The position numbers and the translations under genes are program-made. DNA of 64,000 nt from Dichetophora obliterata (Eukaryota > Arthropoda > Insecta > Diptera > Sciomyzidae): assembly GCA_963920525.1 (NCBI GenBank), contig OY986439.1, forward strand, positions 25,660,319 to 25,724,318, written 5' to 3'. A model generated the notes under the pieces. That model had not been told where the DNA came from, searched no databases, and saw nothing but the letters and a program-made list of their open reading frames with translations. Below, one piece after another: positions 33,084-44,604 of this stretch (the first letter of the stretch is position 1; each line of letters begins with the position of its first letter).

Positions 33084-34364
33084 TTGTTGGAATTAATTTT
33101 AAAGGTTTTTTTCGGTTTTTGAGCATTTATTTAGAAACAACGGTACAATGTATATTATTCAAAGTATTGTCCATCGTTAACTACAACATTTTCCCATCTT
33201 TCTGGCAGCATATGGATTCCGCGCCGGAAGAACGATTCGTCTTTTGAGGCAATCCACGAATCGACCCATTTTTTGGTATCCTCGTAAGAAGTGAAGCGCT
33301 GCTCAGCCAAGCCATGCGTCATCGATCTGAATAGGTGGTAGTCGGAAGGGGCTATGTCTGGGCTATAAGGCGGGTGGGGTAGCACATCCCAATTCAGCGC
33401 CTCCAACGTTTCCTTGACGGTTCTTGCAACATGTGGCCGTGCGTTGTCATGTTGAAAAACCACTTTGTCGTGTCTTTTGGCATATTCCGGCCGTTTAACC
33501 TTTAATGCTCGGCTCAATTGCATCAATTGTTGTTGGTAGCGTTCCCCAGTGATGGTTTCGTTAGGTTTTAGCAGCTCATAGTACACGACACCCTTCTGAT
33601 CCCACCAAATACACAGCATAAGCTTGGCGCCATGAATATTCGGCTTGGCCCTCGATGTTGATGCATGGCCGGGTGGTCCCCACGATTTTTTCGCTTAGGA
33701 TTATCGTAATGGATCCACTTTTCATCGCCAGTGACAATACGCTGCAAAAAACTCTTCCTTTTATGTCGTTGAAGCAGTTGTTCGCACATGCAAAATCGCC
33801 GTTCAACGTCTCTCGGCTTCAACTGGTACGGCACCCAATTTCCTTGCTTTTGAATCATTCCCATGGGCTTCAAGCGTTTGCCGACCGTTGATAAGTCGAC
33901 TCCCAATGATTCTGGCAATTCTTGAAGGGTTTGACACGGGTCTTCATCGAGCAAAGCCTCCAATTCCTCATCTTCAAACTTTTTCGGCTGGCCCGGACGC
34001 TCTTTGTCTTCCGTATCAAAATCACCACTTTTAAACCGACGGAACCAGTACTCACAAGTAGAAATCGATGGAGCATAGTCCCCGTAAGCCTCAGTAAGCG
34101 TGCGTTGTGCTTCAACCGCTTTTTTCTTCAAATGGAAGCACAAAAGTAAACCTTCCCGCAAATTGCGTTTTGTTGGAACGAAAGTCGACATGTTCACAGA
34201 GAAAAAAATATATGTTGTTTACACTTCAGTGGAATGACACATACTGAAAAATGAAGCTTAGACAATGTGCTTTGAAATGAATATAGTCACAGGTGTGCCC
34301 GATGCGATCTATTGATAGTTACGCCATCTCTTAGAAAACCTTTAAAACTAATTCCAACCCCCAA
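33084..34364. mobile_element. mariner element, copy 1 (inside the S-like element)
   Basis: 1281 bp with ends TTGTTGGAATTAATTTTAAAGG and the complement of TTGGGGGTTGGAATTAGTTT, flanked by TA (33082-33083 and 34365-34366). The left end lacks four G bases present in the copy at 42956. It is nested in the S-like element between its transposase and left inverted repeat. Confidence 0.9.
33155..34197 (-). pseudogene. mariner transposase (DD34D, mauritiana-like), one frameshift
   Basis: N-terminal half starts MSTFVPTKRNLREGLLLCFH at 34197 and contains paired-type helix-turn-helix DNA-binding motifs (CEYWFRRFKSGDFD). Catalytic sites are TGDEKWIHYDNPKRK (first D), VVFQHDNARPH (second D) and DIAPSDYHLF (third D). 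The second-to-third spacing is 34 residues, the mariner DD34D signature. The frame breaks once at a T-run near 33690 that is one base shorter than in the copy at 42956. The C-terminus ends NDGQYFE. Length is about 345 residues, normal for mariner. The overall pattern is like Mos1, so the mauritiana subfamily is likely. It is probably inactive because of the frameshift. Confidence 0.9.
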
Positions 34365-34409
34365 TATTTATTAATTTTTTGTTTTAATTAATGATATCTG
34401 ATATTTTTA

Positions 34410-35440
34410 TTATTTGGTATGATAGCCCTTGTTGTCCAGGACAGATCTTAGGTGGTTTGGCATTGATGCGACCAGGTTTTGAGTGATAGGTGGCGAAATA
34501 TTTGCCCACTTCGTTTTCAATATCTCTTTCAGGTGGTTTTTGTTTGAAATTCGATGTTTCCGGATGTTATTTTCCAATAAAGACCACATATTTTCAATAA
34601 CATTAAGGTTTGGTGACTGTGCTGGCGGCGTCATCAATTGTGGACAGTTGTATATTAGCCTGGTTTGCACAATACCCGCTTTGTGCTTTTGATCGTCATC
34701 CTGGTAAAATCGGAAATTCAATTTTATACCCAGAACCTTTGCACTCTGCAACAAATTGTTCTTCAGGATCTGTAGGTAATTAAATTTGTAAATTGTTGTT
34801 TCAATAAACGGCAGCTTCCCAGTACCAGCAGCTGACATTCAGGCTCAAACCATGACGCTGCCACCGCCATGTTTCACGGTTTGTTTGAAGTTTTTTTTGT
34901 TGACCTCGGTATTCGGTTTTCGCCACATATAGCACATACCATCTGAACCGAATAAATTGATCTTCGATTTATCTGCAAAAATAACTGAATTCCAGTACTC
35001 TGGGGCCTTGGACATATGTTCTTTGTCGTAGTTGATTCTGCATAATCTGTTTTTGTGGCTTATGTTCTTTGGGGCTAATGTTCTTTGGGGCTAGTGTTAA
35101 TGGGCCATGAAAGTACTTTTTGCGCAAGACATGTCGAATAGTTTCAGCACTAAACTGTTTGCTCAGGTCAGTTTGAACTTCAAAAGCCATTTTCGGAGCT
35201 GAGAGTCTCGGGTTAGCCTTTATCTTCCGTACAATATGCCGCTCGTCGGTTGCATTAAAAATTTTGTTTGGTGCTTCTTTGCTCTTATTGTGCAATCGAT
35301 TCTTATGGAGGAAGCGCTCGATGATCTTTTGTACTGTAGAGGAGTTGATATTAACCATTTCAGCCATTTTTCGCTGCGAGCTGCTATTTTTAAAATAGTA
35401 TGTAACCAATTCTCGTTGTTGTAGCGTTGTGCGCTCTCCT
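34410..35440 (-). pseudogene. S-like Tc1 transposase (DD34E type), broken
   Basis: The N-terminus near 35440 reads ERTTLQQREL, then VTYYFKNSSSQRKMAEMVNI, a helix-turn-helix for binding the element ends. After a frameshift near 34970 the catalytic core continues: FADKSKINLFGSDG (first acidic site; family usual is D-E-S-K), RFYQDDDQKHKA (second D), and SPNLNVIENMW (the E of the triad). A further stop near 34840 (V-stop-A-stop before MSAAGTGKLPF) disables it. The C-terminus is near 34410. Total length of about 340 residues suits a Tc1 transposase. It faces left, towards the nested mariner. Together with the IR/DR ends this supports an S-element relative. Confidence 0.85.
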
Positions 35441-35817
35441 ATTTTAAATAATCATAGAAGCAGACACTTGAAGCAAAAAAAATCAGACTAAAAAGCTAAC
35501 ACAAAGCAATTATAGAAATAGAACGAAGGCATAGCTAACGAAAGTACTGTTAGACAGCGCAGCATTAGAGTACCGTAACAGAGAAAAGTTACTGCATAAA
35601 ATAAGCTGCGAGATGTAATAAAGCAGTATTTTCTGTTCTCTTATTTTTTAAACAACTAAATATATGCATTCACAATTAATGAAAAATCTTTATTTAAGTA
35701 GACTTTTTGCTCTTTTAAATGACACCATATTATCTTTTGTATTCCTGTTAGTTTTGTTTGTATAAAGCCCTAAAGTTTAAAGTATGCATTGCATAAAATA
35801 AGCTGTGAGCCACTGTA

Positions 35818-36242
35818 TATAATATACGTTTGATATTTTAAACATTTAAACCCAATAATTTCAATAACATTTACAAAACTAATTCAAAATTTATGTAAAA
35901 TAATAATGTACGGTAATAAAATTTACTGATTGGAAATTATTTTTTTAGTTAACATTAGGTATTTAAAATTTTTCAATTTAAAAATTTGTTTATTAAAAAA
36001 CCATTAAATTATGAAACGTTTAAAACTGCGAAAAAGCTTCGCTTCTCTCGTGTGTCCAGCGACGCATCTGTTTTTTGTTTTTTTTTATTTTCCCCCGATT
36101 TTATTTCCCGGAATCCTGTGATGTGGGAGTAAGCTTTTTCGTAATTTCATTTCGTTTTTCAACAATTTTATAAATTAATCAGTCCTATCATCAATAGTTT
36201 TTCACGCGGAGTCCGTGAATATATATTATACATATAAACATA
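35818..36242. other. short spacer, nothing recognised
   Basis: AT-rich gap between two transposons. No gene seen. Confidence 0.4.
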
Positions 36243-38526
36243 GAGTAAGTTCGGTAAATATGGCCTACCCTTAACTTTTTTGAAATAAAACAGCCGGTTT
36301 AATTTGAAAACATAAATCTTTTTTTAAATTGTTTTAAATTAATTTTATATTAAGTCTCCATAAAAGAATTACGTGCCAAAAAACACAACAAAAATATATT
36401 ATGGAAAAATTAAAGGAACTTCAAAATATCACTTTTCAAAAATGTGCGACTAATATAGCCCACCGTGTGTTGAATATGGACTAGGGTGGTCCATATTAAA
36501 CACAAATTATACACAAAATTCACAAATAAAATATTTTTTTTCGTTGCCACTGCACAGTTCATGTGCCCACATTGCGCATAAAATGCACTGCAACCATGTT
36601 TCTCCACCTTTATCTTCGGAAAAAAGACTTGAGCAATATATGCATTTGGCATCTTCCATATTAGTTCTATCAGCACTCGCATCTGATGAATCATCTGCTG
36701 TAAAATTGTCTTCAAAGTCTGATAAAGACTCTGCTGTACGTTGATTTTTCTTCTGAAAAGTAAATTTTAAGGAAAACCTTTTTCAAACCTAACTACAAAT
36801 ATAATTCATATCTACCTTCTTTTTCAAAATGTTTTTTTCCCCGATTCGTTTTCCGCGTGTGTTTTGATTCTTAAATTGTTTGTCATTGTTTTTTTTTTAA
36901 TAGATTCCTCTAGATTCTTTTTATGCGGTGATGATGATATCAGTTGTGCCTTTCCTGGTATTTGCCCTCGATTTGAATTTTTTTTTAACTCGGCCCGGAA
37001 TAGGAGAAATTTCTTGAGGCATTATGTAAGAAGTTGACCAAATGCCAGTGGAAGTGAAAGGTGTTTCATCGGAAATTTGTTCTAATTGCACCATTTCAGG
37101 TAAAGTGTTTGGTAGTTGTAAAGGATCTACATTTTGCACATTCTCAACTGTTGCATCAACTTCGTCCGCTGCGAGAAAATCGTGATCGCTAAAGATTTGC
37201 CTATTAAAAGGACATATTCCAGCTGACGAAAATCCTTTGACAGCAATTTCACCAGTTTGAGCTTTCATATAAGCTTGACCGAACAGTTGAATTATATCGA
37301 AATGTGTTAATGCTTTTCCATTATTTATGACCCAACATCTTATTTCCTTTGCGTGAATTGATGCTGGCGGTGCACCTTTCATTAGAAGAGGATTTTCCTT
37401 CTTCCTAGGGAAAATAAACATAGGTGGTACAAATGACCCGCCAGCGCTCATACACAAAACAGCAGTAATCAAAGATCCTCTTTCTGCTGAAGTAAGTGCT
37501 CCTATCTGCTTCCGACCTTTCAGAGACAATACCTGTGGCATTTTTGCGGGCACAACAGAAATTCCTGTTTCGTCTACATTGTAAATGTTATTTGGAGAAA
37601 AGTTGTACGGTCGGCTGATGGAAGGACAGAGATGGATGACGTCTTAGAAATAAACGCAACCTATCTTTTCCTGCAGTTACCTTTGCTACTGAAAACGGGT
37701 TTAGAATATTGTTCTTCAAAGCTAATTGAAATGCTAATGATCTTATATCATTTCTTCTTAGACCAAACAATTTCGCTTCCATAAGCAATACATAGTCAAC
37801 AAGCGATTCTTCGAGCTGTGGTGGGAAAATCGGTTTTCTGCCTAATTTGGCTGCTACTACTTCTTCTAACGGCCTTCCCTTCTCTGCCACCAAACGTCGT
37901 AATGTGATTTTAGGTACATTGTACTGTTTGGATGCCCTTAAGAACCCCATTCGCTTTTCTTTGATGGCCGTAATTGCATGCGCCATATCTTCTTTGCGCC
38001 ATGTCTGTCGTTGCTTTTTGACTTGCTTAGAGTTCGGAGCCATTTATATCCTTGTAGCTAAAAAAGAAAATAGAAATGATATATAAACTATGTAGAAACA
38101 TGTGTCAAATATGTTCCACTAGTCCATATTATCAGCATTTATGATGGGCCATATTATCAACACTGTTTTTTTCTACCATGCTTTTAATTTTCGCAAACTT
38201 TATTAACTATTTTCCAGATTCGATTTTACATAAGCAAACAAAACATTTAGCACTATATAATTTGCACAAACCCAAGAATATTCACACAAAAATTTAATTA
38301 AAAAACGCGTAATTAAACTTACCAAAAATTTCAACGGCAACGCCAAAAAATTATTAAGTGCTGTCCTGTACACATCTGTTTCGACTGACTCACCACATTA
38401 CAATGAGCGATGACCAGTTCGTTCATGTCTGAATTGAGTAGACAGTGGCGTGTCTAGCCTTTCTCAGTTAGGAAATATTGCTATGGGCCATATTACACAC
38501 ATGGGCCATATATGCCGAACTTACTC
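36243..38526. mobile_element. pogo-like transposon, internally deleted
   Basis: The ends are GAGTAAGTTCGGTAAATATG (left) and GAGTAAGTTCGGCATATATG (right, reverse complement), flanked by TA (36241-36242 and 38527-38528). The motif GGGCCATATTA recurs just inside the right end (38143, 38485, 38507) and a related GGTCCATATTA near the left end (36488). These may be transposase-binding sites. The encoded transposase lacks its central catalytic part. Confidence 0.85.
36507..38043 (-). pseudogene. pogo-like transposase with psq helix-turn-helix and PHD-like finger, catalytic core deleted
   Basis: N-terminus at 38043: MAPNSKQVKKQRQTWRKEDM, a Pipsqueak-type helix-turn-helix, then a CENP-B-like second DNA-binding segment (LLMEAKLFGLRRNDIRSLAF). 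The frame shifts near 37590. The DDE_1 domain starts NIYNVDETGIS (first D) and runs to FPRKKENPLLMKGAPPASIH. It then jumps straight to AKEIRCWVINNGKALTHFDI, so the stretch with the second and third acidic residues (normally near L-D-G-H and P-P-H-S-T) is missing. The C-terminal part has C-x2-C (CIYCSSLF), C-x2-C-x4-H-x2-C (CILCAMWAHELC) and C-x2-C (CEFC): a PHD-like zinc finger found on some insect pogo/Tigger proteins. A gap between 36735 and 36920 may be an intron. It is non-functional for cleavage but could still bind DNA. Confidence 0.8.
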
Positions 38527-38528
38527 TA

Positions 38529-39699
38529 TATAAACATATATACACATACATAAAGATGGAGCTAAAGGTGTATTACTTCAGTTGTGTGGTCTAAGCACAC
38601 TCGTTTTTATAGCTCGCTCTTGCTTTTTTGTTGGATGCAGTTAAATAATTTGTAAAAGGTCAACTTTTAAAGCTTTATATTTTTACAATCTCGTTTCAAA
38701 CCAAAATTTAAGAGCTCATTTTATTGAAATATAATTTTTATTTGAAATTTTTTTCAGAAAGATGTTTTCAGACAATATTAAAAATTTTCTTAGTTTGTCA
38801 TATTTGGATTATTTTATCGGATCCTATGCAGGCTTGAACCCAGAAATCTCTTCCCTTGGTAGAAAAAAGGTACTTTTTCATTAAGAACTTTTTTTTAAAA
38901 TATAAAGCGGATTTGAAACATCAAAAAGCACTAAATCTAGTGATAAAAGCACTGGACTGCCAACTTTAGCCAAATGTCTCCGAAACTAAAAATCATTTTG
39001 AATTCTTTTAATTATGTTTTTACATTGTTTCAGTCATTCTATGTTCTATGGTTAACAAATAAATTTTTCAGTACAGAAAAATGAATACAAATACAGTACT
39101 GGTAAACTATCATTTTAACAATATTTGGCAGCTCAATAAGTAGCTTGAGATATAGTTTTTTTTTTATAAAATTCGATTGATATCAATTAGTTTTGCTTTC
39201 AATTCTTCTGACCGAGTGCCCACTTGGTATTCATTGAATACCACTTTGAGCAGGTGTCACATAAAGATAAATATTGGCGCGTAGCTTGCATTCGAATGTT
39301 GTCTGATTTTTCTTGAATGTAATGAAAATGTCTAAATTGCTTAAAATTGCAACAAATCAAATAAAAAAACATACCTACATTAGAATGTTGCAAACAAAAA
39401 ATTCCCCCATAAAATCAGTTTTTATTTCTATGCTATTTGCATTCAGCACGCTTTGCACACTTAACACTCATGAAGTTGCATTTTAATATGTTTTGCCATT
39501 TTAAGGGGAATCACTTTTGGGGGGAAAATATAAGATTTCCCACTTCAAAAATTTCATTGATGTGTTAGGGTTTAAATTTTGCTAGCACAATTATGGCTGT
39601 CTTCTTTATATAATGTCGAAAAAACATTAATAATATTTAACTTATTACAATATTCCATAGCTTTGCCCCGGGGAAAGGTCACAGTTTTCTCACTTCCCA
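38529..39699. other. intergenic, nothing recognised
   Basis: AT-rich with no protein similarity and no clear inverted ends. Confidence 0.4.
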
Positions 39700-41050
39700 G
39701 CTCTAAGCGCAACAAATCAACAAGTATTCAATCACACACGTAATCAACATCCTACTCAAAACAATCTTTGGTATTTACAATTAAAAAAAAAATATAAACA
39801 TAAAAAATTTCTCACAGTTCCGCCATTTTCAACGACAACCGCAGCGCCAAACAACAATCAACAAGTTGCGCTGCAAAGTATCAAAATCTGCCAACTAGAC
39901 GCAGTGCTGCCTGCAACATGCCCACAACGAAAACAACAAAAAACCGCTTAGATAAAAAAAACTTTAAAACACCTCTCTATGCAGCTCCGCAGTCACGGCG
40001 TCCATGGATTCGTTCATGCGCAAGGTTTTTCGAAATTCAGTCAGCGGTCGCAAATGCTGACATTTTGAAAAAAAAAAAAAAACAAACAAAAAACAAAAAT
40101 CGAATTGTAAAAAAGTTCAAAAAACTTTATCGTATTTTGGGCCACACAAGCTTGTTGCAGCAACAAAAGCTGCAGCACACACAGAAAAAATCAGCAGTCA
40201 AAGCCGGCCGCCTGGGCTGGGGTGCGAAGGAAAGATGCTGTATCTGATGCTGTTGGTGGATGCAATAGCTACAACAGCAGCCACCAACACCTAACTCAGT
40301 CAGTCAGCCAGCCACTCAGCTCACTTGCTCAGTACGTCCGTCAGTCAGCCATTTAGTCATTCCAAAGCACGAAGTTGTCGGCGGCGCGCAGGTGCATTGC
40401 TCTCAAAATGGCTCAAAAGCCATTGAACTACGTTTCAGTTTGCAGAATGTTTGCTATGCGGCACACAAAAAACGTAACAAGCCTACGTATTCGCCCGAGT
40501 GTCAGATACATAGATACATTTTATGCATTTGCAGATACGCAGATACGAGCTTAGTTGCTGTACAAATTATGAGACAATTTTTCTTAATTTATGCAAATTT
40601 TCGCACATTTGTAGTAACTACCAGCTATTAGCTCCTCGCCATTGTTATTGTAGCTGTAGCTTTTTTCTGTAATTTTCTTTTGTCTCTAAGTGTTTATTTA
40701 TTTGTTTTAAGTGCTTTTATTTTGGCTAAAATATTGGAATAAAGCAGCGAAACCGAAATTGACATCAAATGCAAATCTATCACTTCGTATCTCTAGCTGT
40801 ATTTGTATCTGCAACTTTGCTTACGAATCTATGCCGTATCCGCAACTATTAAGCAAGTAGCCAGCTTAATTCGTAGCTCAAACTAAAATGCGTTGCAGTT
40901 CGATCGTTGCTGGCTAGCCGTCTTGGTGGCGATACTTTATTTAGTAAAGCTCGATGTCAAACTGAGTAGTAGTAGTAGTAGTAGCAGTAATAGTAGTTGT
41001 TGTAGTTGGCTGGGTTTAATGAACGCTCGCTTTGACTATGAAAGATGTCA
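39700..41050. other. low-repeat, more GC-rich stretch; possible host sequence
   Basis: Base composition is more balanced than the neighbours. The sequence has CAGTCAGTCAGCCAGC-type repeats (40295-40360) and an AGT trinucleotide run (40963-40999), and lacks transposon ends. Such stretches in flies are often long untranslated exons or promoter regions. The open frames here (39918-40247 and 40392-40631) are short, rich in Lys or low-complexity, and match nothing I recognise. I do not call a gene. Confidence 0.35.
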
Positions 41051-42029
41051 AGGTATTTGAAATTGTTTTTATTACGCTAATCACACATTGATTCGCATTA
41101 TAAACATATACACACAAGTAAATACACAAATGATGGAATTGCGCACACTTAAATTCAGTCGTTTTGGCATCTCTTGGATGTGCATTAAATGTTTATTCTA
41201 GTGAATTTATGCACCGGGTAATTAAACGATGAAATTCTTCGATAAACAAAACTAATGCGCAGTAAGTTTATTTTAAATATACGTCTATGAATTTGAAACA
41301 AAAATTTTTTTTTGCCAGCTATTGATTTTTAGCATCAGATATTTGATTTATTTCTGGGATGTTTATTTTTTTATCAGAAATTCTTTAAACACAGAAAAAC
41401 AATAGGGGTATTCACACTGACTTGGGTAGTTGGAAGTGGGTAGATTGAGATCTTTTGATTGTTGCTAGCACCCTAAGTATCAATAGAAAAAATTTATAAC
41501 ATATAAGAACCTTTAAATCTTTAATCGCGTTTTTCTCAAAACAAGGTTTTTCGAATCGGCTTCTAAGATATCTGTAGCTCGTTCCTGTAACTCATAGCGA
41601 TCGTAGTTACCAACTCATATTACCGATTTGACGTCACTCTAATGTCACTCTCACTTGCTATGTTTCTGTACGTATCTTAATCGATTTCTGTTTGATTCGT
41701 ACGTTCCAAATCGATAAGCTATCACATGTTCCGATTTCATTTCAATGGAACCTTTTAAAAAGTGTTTCTGTACGTAAAGTGAATCGATAACAGTGTGTCA
41801 CTTTTCTCATTGGCTTTGTGGCAAGTGAGAATTCTACCGATTTATCTAATGTCAGTAATGCTGTGTATTATTAAGTTATAAGTACTCGAAATATACCTTT
41901 AAAAATGGAAATCAGTCAAATTTTTGAGTGCATAGGTTGAGTGCTCAACTACAACCTTTTACTTAAGAATGCACTTTGATTTTTTACTTACAGACGCTTT
42001 GTAAATACTGGAAACGAGAAGCCAATTGC
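41051..42029. other. intergenic, nothing recognised
   Basis: No gene supported. A frame starting at 41976 reads into the hairpin below and is an artefact of it. Confidence 0.4.
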
Positions 42030-42045
42030 AACAATTTTTCAAACT

Positions 42046-42215
42046 CGCAAACTTTCTCAGACTTTTTTCACGTTTTTTTTTTTTATATTTTGGCCTATAA
42101 CAGCCAAATCATTGAGATTTTCGATCCAACACTAAGACAAAAATCTCAATGGTTTGGCTATTATAGGCCAAAATATCAAAAAAAAAAACGTGACAAAAGT
42201 CTGAGAAAAAACTGC
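42046..42215. repeat. long hairpin (inverted repeat, arms about 70 bp)
   Basis: TTTCTCAGACTTTTTTCACG followed by a T-run and TATTTTGGCCTATAACAGCC pairs with its complement ending ACGTGACAAAAGTCTGAG at about 42206. The loop is about 40 bp (around CGATCCAACACTAAGACA). This looks like a short hairpin MITE or a fold-back remnant. The target duplication is unclear. Confidence 0.75.
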
Positions 42216-42309
42216 AAGTCAAAATCTGGAAGCTCGATTCTCACCGTAGACAATCCCAAGAATCAGAAACGCGAAGCGCCCATTAAGATATTCAAATCGC
42301 CCCACCCTA

Positions 42310-42955
42310 CTGTTGGGGTATTAAAATTTGCTTACGGTCCATATAACTAACTAATTTGGTTTTTATTACCGTGTCTAGAATTTTTACATCAGCAGGCTGT
42401 GTATTTATAGGTCTTAATTTTTCTGCTTTTATAGTATTTTGACTTTTTTCAACAGGCACAACTATTGATGATTTCCACACACTCGGTACTATACCAGTAG
42501 CTAGACTTTCATTTACAATTTGTGAATAAAAATATCCCAAGTACGTAATTGCGTCTTTAAAAACACCTTCAGACAACAATTTCTTATCCCCTTTTTATTT
42601 TTTAATTTTCGGACAATATCTTCTATTTCCTTTGATGTAACTTGATTAAATGAAATCTTATTTGTTGATTCTATCGTTACGTTTATCATTCTATTTACTT
42701 GTTCAATGGTGCTACTAATATTTACAATACTGTCTACAAAAAATTTATTTAACTCATTTGCAATTTCATGATCGTTATCAAAAGTACGCCCATTAATTAG
42801 GATTTTAGCTATTTCGGGTCGTGCTTTCGTTAAATTTACAGTTTCCTTAAGAAATTTCCACATAGTTTTGCTATCCTGTCTATAACTATTAATTTTATTT
42901 TCCATATACTGCACTTTTTTTTATTTTTACTAGCTTTTTATATAACTTTTTAATA
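42310..42955 (-). pseudogene. LINE C: reverse-transcriptase fragment (Jockey/CR1-like)
   Basis: Minus strand. The upstream piece (42914-42570) reads DSKTMWKFLKETVNLTKARP, then NELNKFFVDSI and FNQVTSKEIEDIVRKLKNKK, the usual linker before the reverse transcriptase. After a frameshift near 42570, the piece ending near 42310 reads IVPSVWKSSIVVPVEKSQN and LRPINTQPADVKILD, which are reverse-transcriptase motifs 0-2. The palm domain with YADD is absent, so this is 3'-truncated near the hairpin. The 5' side is cut at 42955 by a mariner. It has no activity. Confidence 0.75.
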
Positions 42956-44185
42956 TTGGGGGTTGGAATTAATTTTAAAGGTTTTTTTTTCGGTTTTTGA
43001 GCATTTATTTAGAAACAACGGTACAATGTATATTATTCAAAGTATTGTCCATCGTTAGCTACAACATTTTCCCATCTTTCTGGCAGCATATATATTCCGC
43101 GCCGGAAGAACGATTCGTCTTTTGAGGCAATCCACGAATCGACCCATTTTTTGGTATCCTCGTAAGAAGTGAAGCGCTGCTCAGCCAAGCCATGCGTCAT
43201 CGATCTGAATAGGTGGTAGTCGGAAGGGGCTATGTCTGGGCTATAAGGCGGGTGGGGTAGCACATCCCAATTCAGCGCCTCCAACGTTTCCTTGACGTTT
43301 CTTGCAACATGTGGCCGTGCGTTGTCATGTTGAAAAACCACTTTGTCGTGTCTTTTGGCATATTCCGGCCGTTTAACCTTTAATGCTTTTAGCAGCTCAT
43401 AGTACACGACACCCTTCTGATCCCACCAAATACACAGCATAAGCTTGGCGCCATGAATATTCGGCTTGGCCCTCGATGTTGATGCATGGCCGGGTGGTCC
43501 CCACGATTTTTTTCGCTTAGGATTATCGTAATGGATCCACTTTTCATCGCCAGTGACAATACGATGCAAAAACTCTTCCTTTTATGCCGTTGAAGCAGTT
43601 GTTCGCACATGCAAAATCGCCGTTCAACGTCTCTCGGCTTCAACTGGTACGGCACCCAATTTCCTTGCTTTTGAATCATTCCCATGGCCTTCAAGCGTTT
43701 GCCGACCGTTGATAAGCCGACTCCCAATGATTCTGACAATTCTTGAAGGGTTTGACACGGGTCTTTATAGAGCAAAGCCTCCAATTCCTCATCTTCAAAC
43801 TTTTTCGGCTGGCCCGGACGCTCTTTGTCTTCCGTATCAAAATCACCACTTTTAAACCGACGGAACCAGTACTCACAAGTAGAAATCGATGGAGCATAGT
43901 CCCCGTAAGCCTCAGTAAGCGTGCGTTGTGCTTCAACCGCTTTTTTCTTCAAATGGAAGCACAAAAGTAAACCTTCCCGCAAATTGCGTTTTGTTGGAAC
44001 GAAAGTCGACATGTTCACAGAGAAAAAAATATATGTTGTTTACACTTCAGTGGAATGACACGTACTGAAAAATGAAGCTTAGACAATGTGCTTTGAAATG
44101 AATATAGTCACAGGTGTGCCCGATGCGATCTATTGATAGTTACGCCATCTCTTAGAAAACCTTTAAAACTAATTCCAACCCCCAA
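42956..44185. mobile_element. mariner element, copy 2 (inserted in LINE C)
   Basis: 1230 bp with ends TTGGGGGTTGGAATTAATTT and TTGGGGGTTGGAATTAGTTT (right, reverse complement), flanked by TA at 42954-42955 and 44186-44187. Nearly identical to the copy at 33084-34364, apart from a 57-bp deletion inside the transposase and a few indels. Confidence 0.95.
43033..44018 (-). pseudogene. mariner transposase (DD34D), frameshift and 19-residue deletion
   Basis: Starts MSTFVPTKRNLREGLLLCFH at 44018, ends ANDGQYFE at 43033. The frame breaks at an A-run near 43570 (five A against six in the other copy). Downstream the frame is open through the first D (TGDEKWIHYD), the second D (FQHDNARPH) and the third D (APSDYHLF). 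Compared with the copy at 33155, 19 residues between YYELLK and ALKVKRPEY are missing in frame. So this copy and the other carry different disabling changes. Confidence 0.9.
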
Positions 44186-44187
44186 TA

Positions 44188-44604
44188 TAATTGTACTCAT
44201 CGCATACATCATCTTATGCATCATCTGAAAAAAAAAGCTAAACGGAAACATGTTAAGAACTAATGCCGTTATCGTCGGAACTAGAACTAAGAGAGTCGTT
44301 CAAAAATAACGCAACTGTAACTTCCAAATTTTTTCAGCTACGTTTATTTTTGGAGCTACTCTCATGATTCTAGTATCGACGAAAATAACTGATGTTTAAA
44401 GTACAATATGTGGTCCACTCAGAAAGTTTTTCGATAAGTTTTTATCACAACTAATCGCGGAAAACTGATTTCGAGATAGACGCATTCAAAATTTTCTAAA
44501 GTGTTTAAGGCAATATAAAATTTGATAACGATTGGGGGAAAGTGCCCGAAGACGTGTTTATCAAAAAAGGCATAAGCAAATGATTAGGTAAGATTATCAT
44601 CAGT
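44188..44604. other. intergenic, possibly the 5' side of LINE C
   Basis: No clear frame. If LINE C once continued upstream of the mariner, its remains would lie here, but I could not confirm any domain. Confidence 0.3.

Larger units (their letters stand above)
32850..35815. mobile_element. S-like Tc1 transposon with IR/DR ends, carrying a mariner
   Basis: The ends are CAGTGGCTCACAGCTTATTT and its complement, flanked by TA at 32848-32849 and 35816-35817. The inverted repeats extend about 230 bp. The motif CACAGCTTATTTTATGCAGT occurs at the outer end and again, slightly varied, at the inner end of each repeat (32859 and 33055 on the left; complements near 35592 and 35791 on the right). That is the IR/DR arrangement bound by some Tc1 transposases. 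Removing the nested mariner (33084-34364) leaves about 1.68 kb, close to the Drosophila S element size as I recall it. Confidence 0.85.

Noticed and set aside
33655..34149. Plus-strand frames across the mariner
   Set aside because: They are antisense shadows of the minus-strand transposase; the same frames recur in the second copy.
41976..42350. 124-residue frame across the hairpin
   Set aside because: Half of it is hairpin sequence translated in one arm and then the other; it has no domain.
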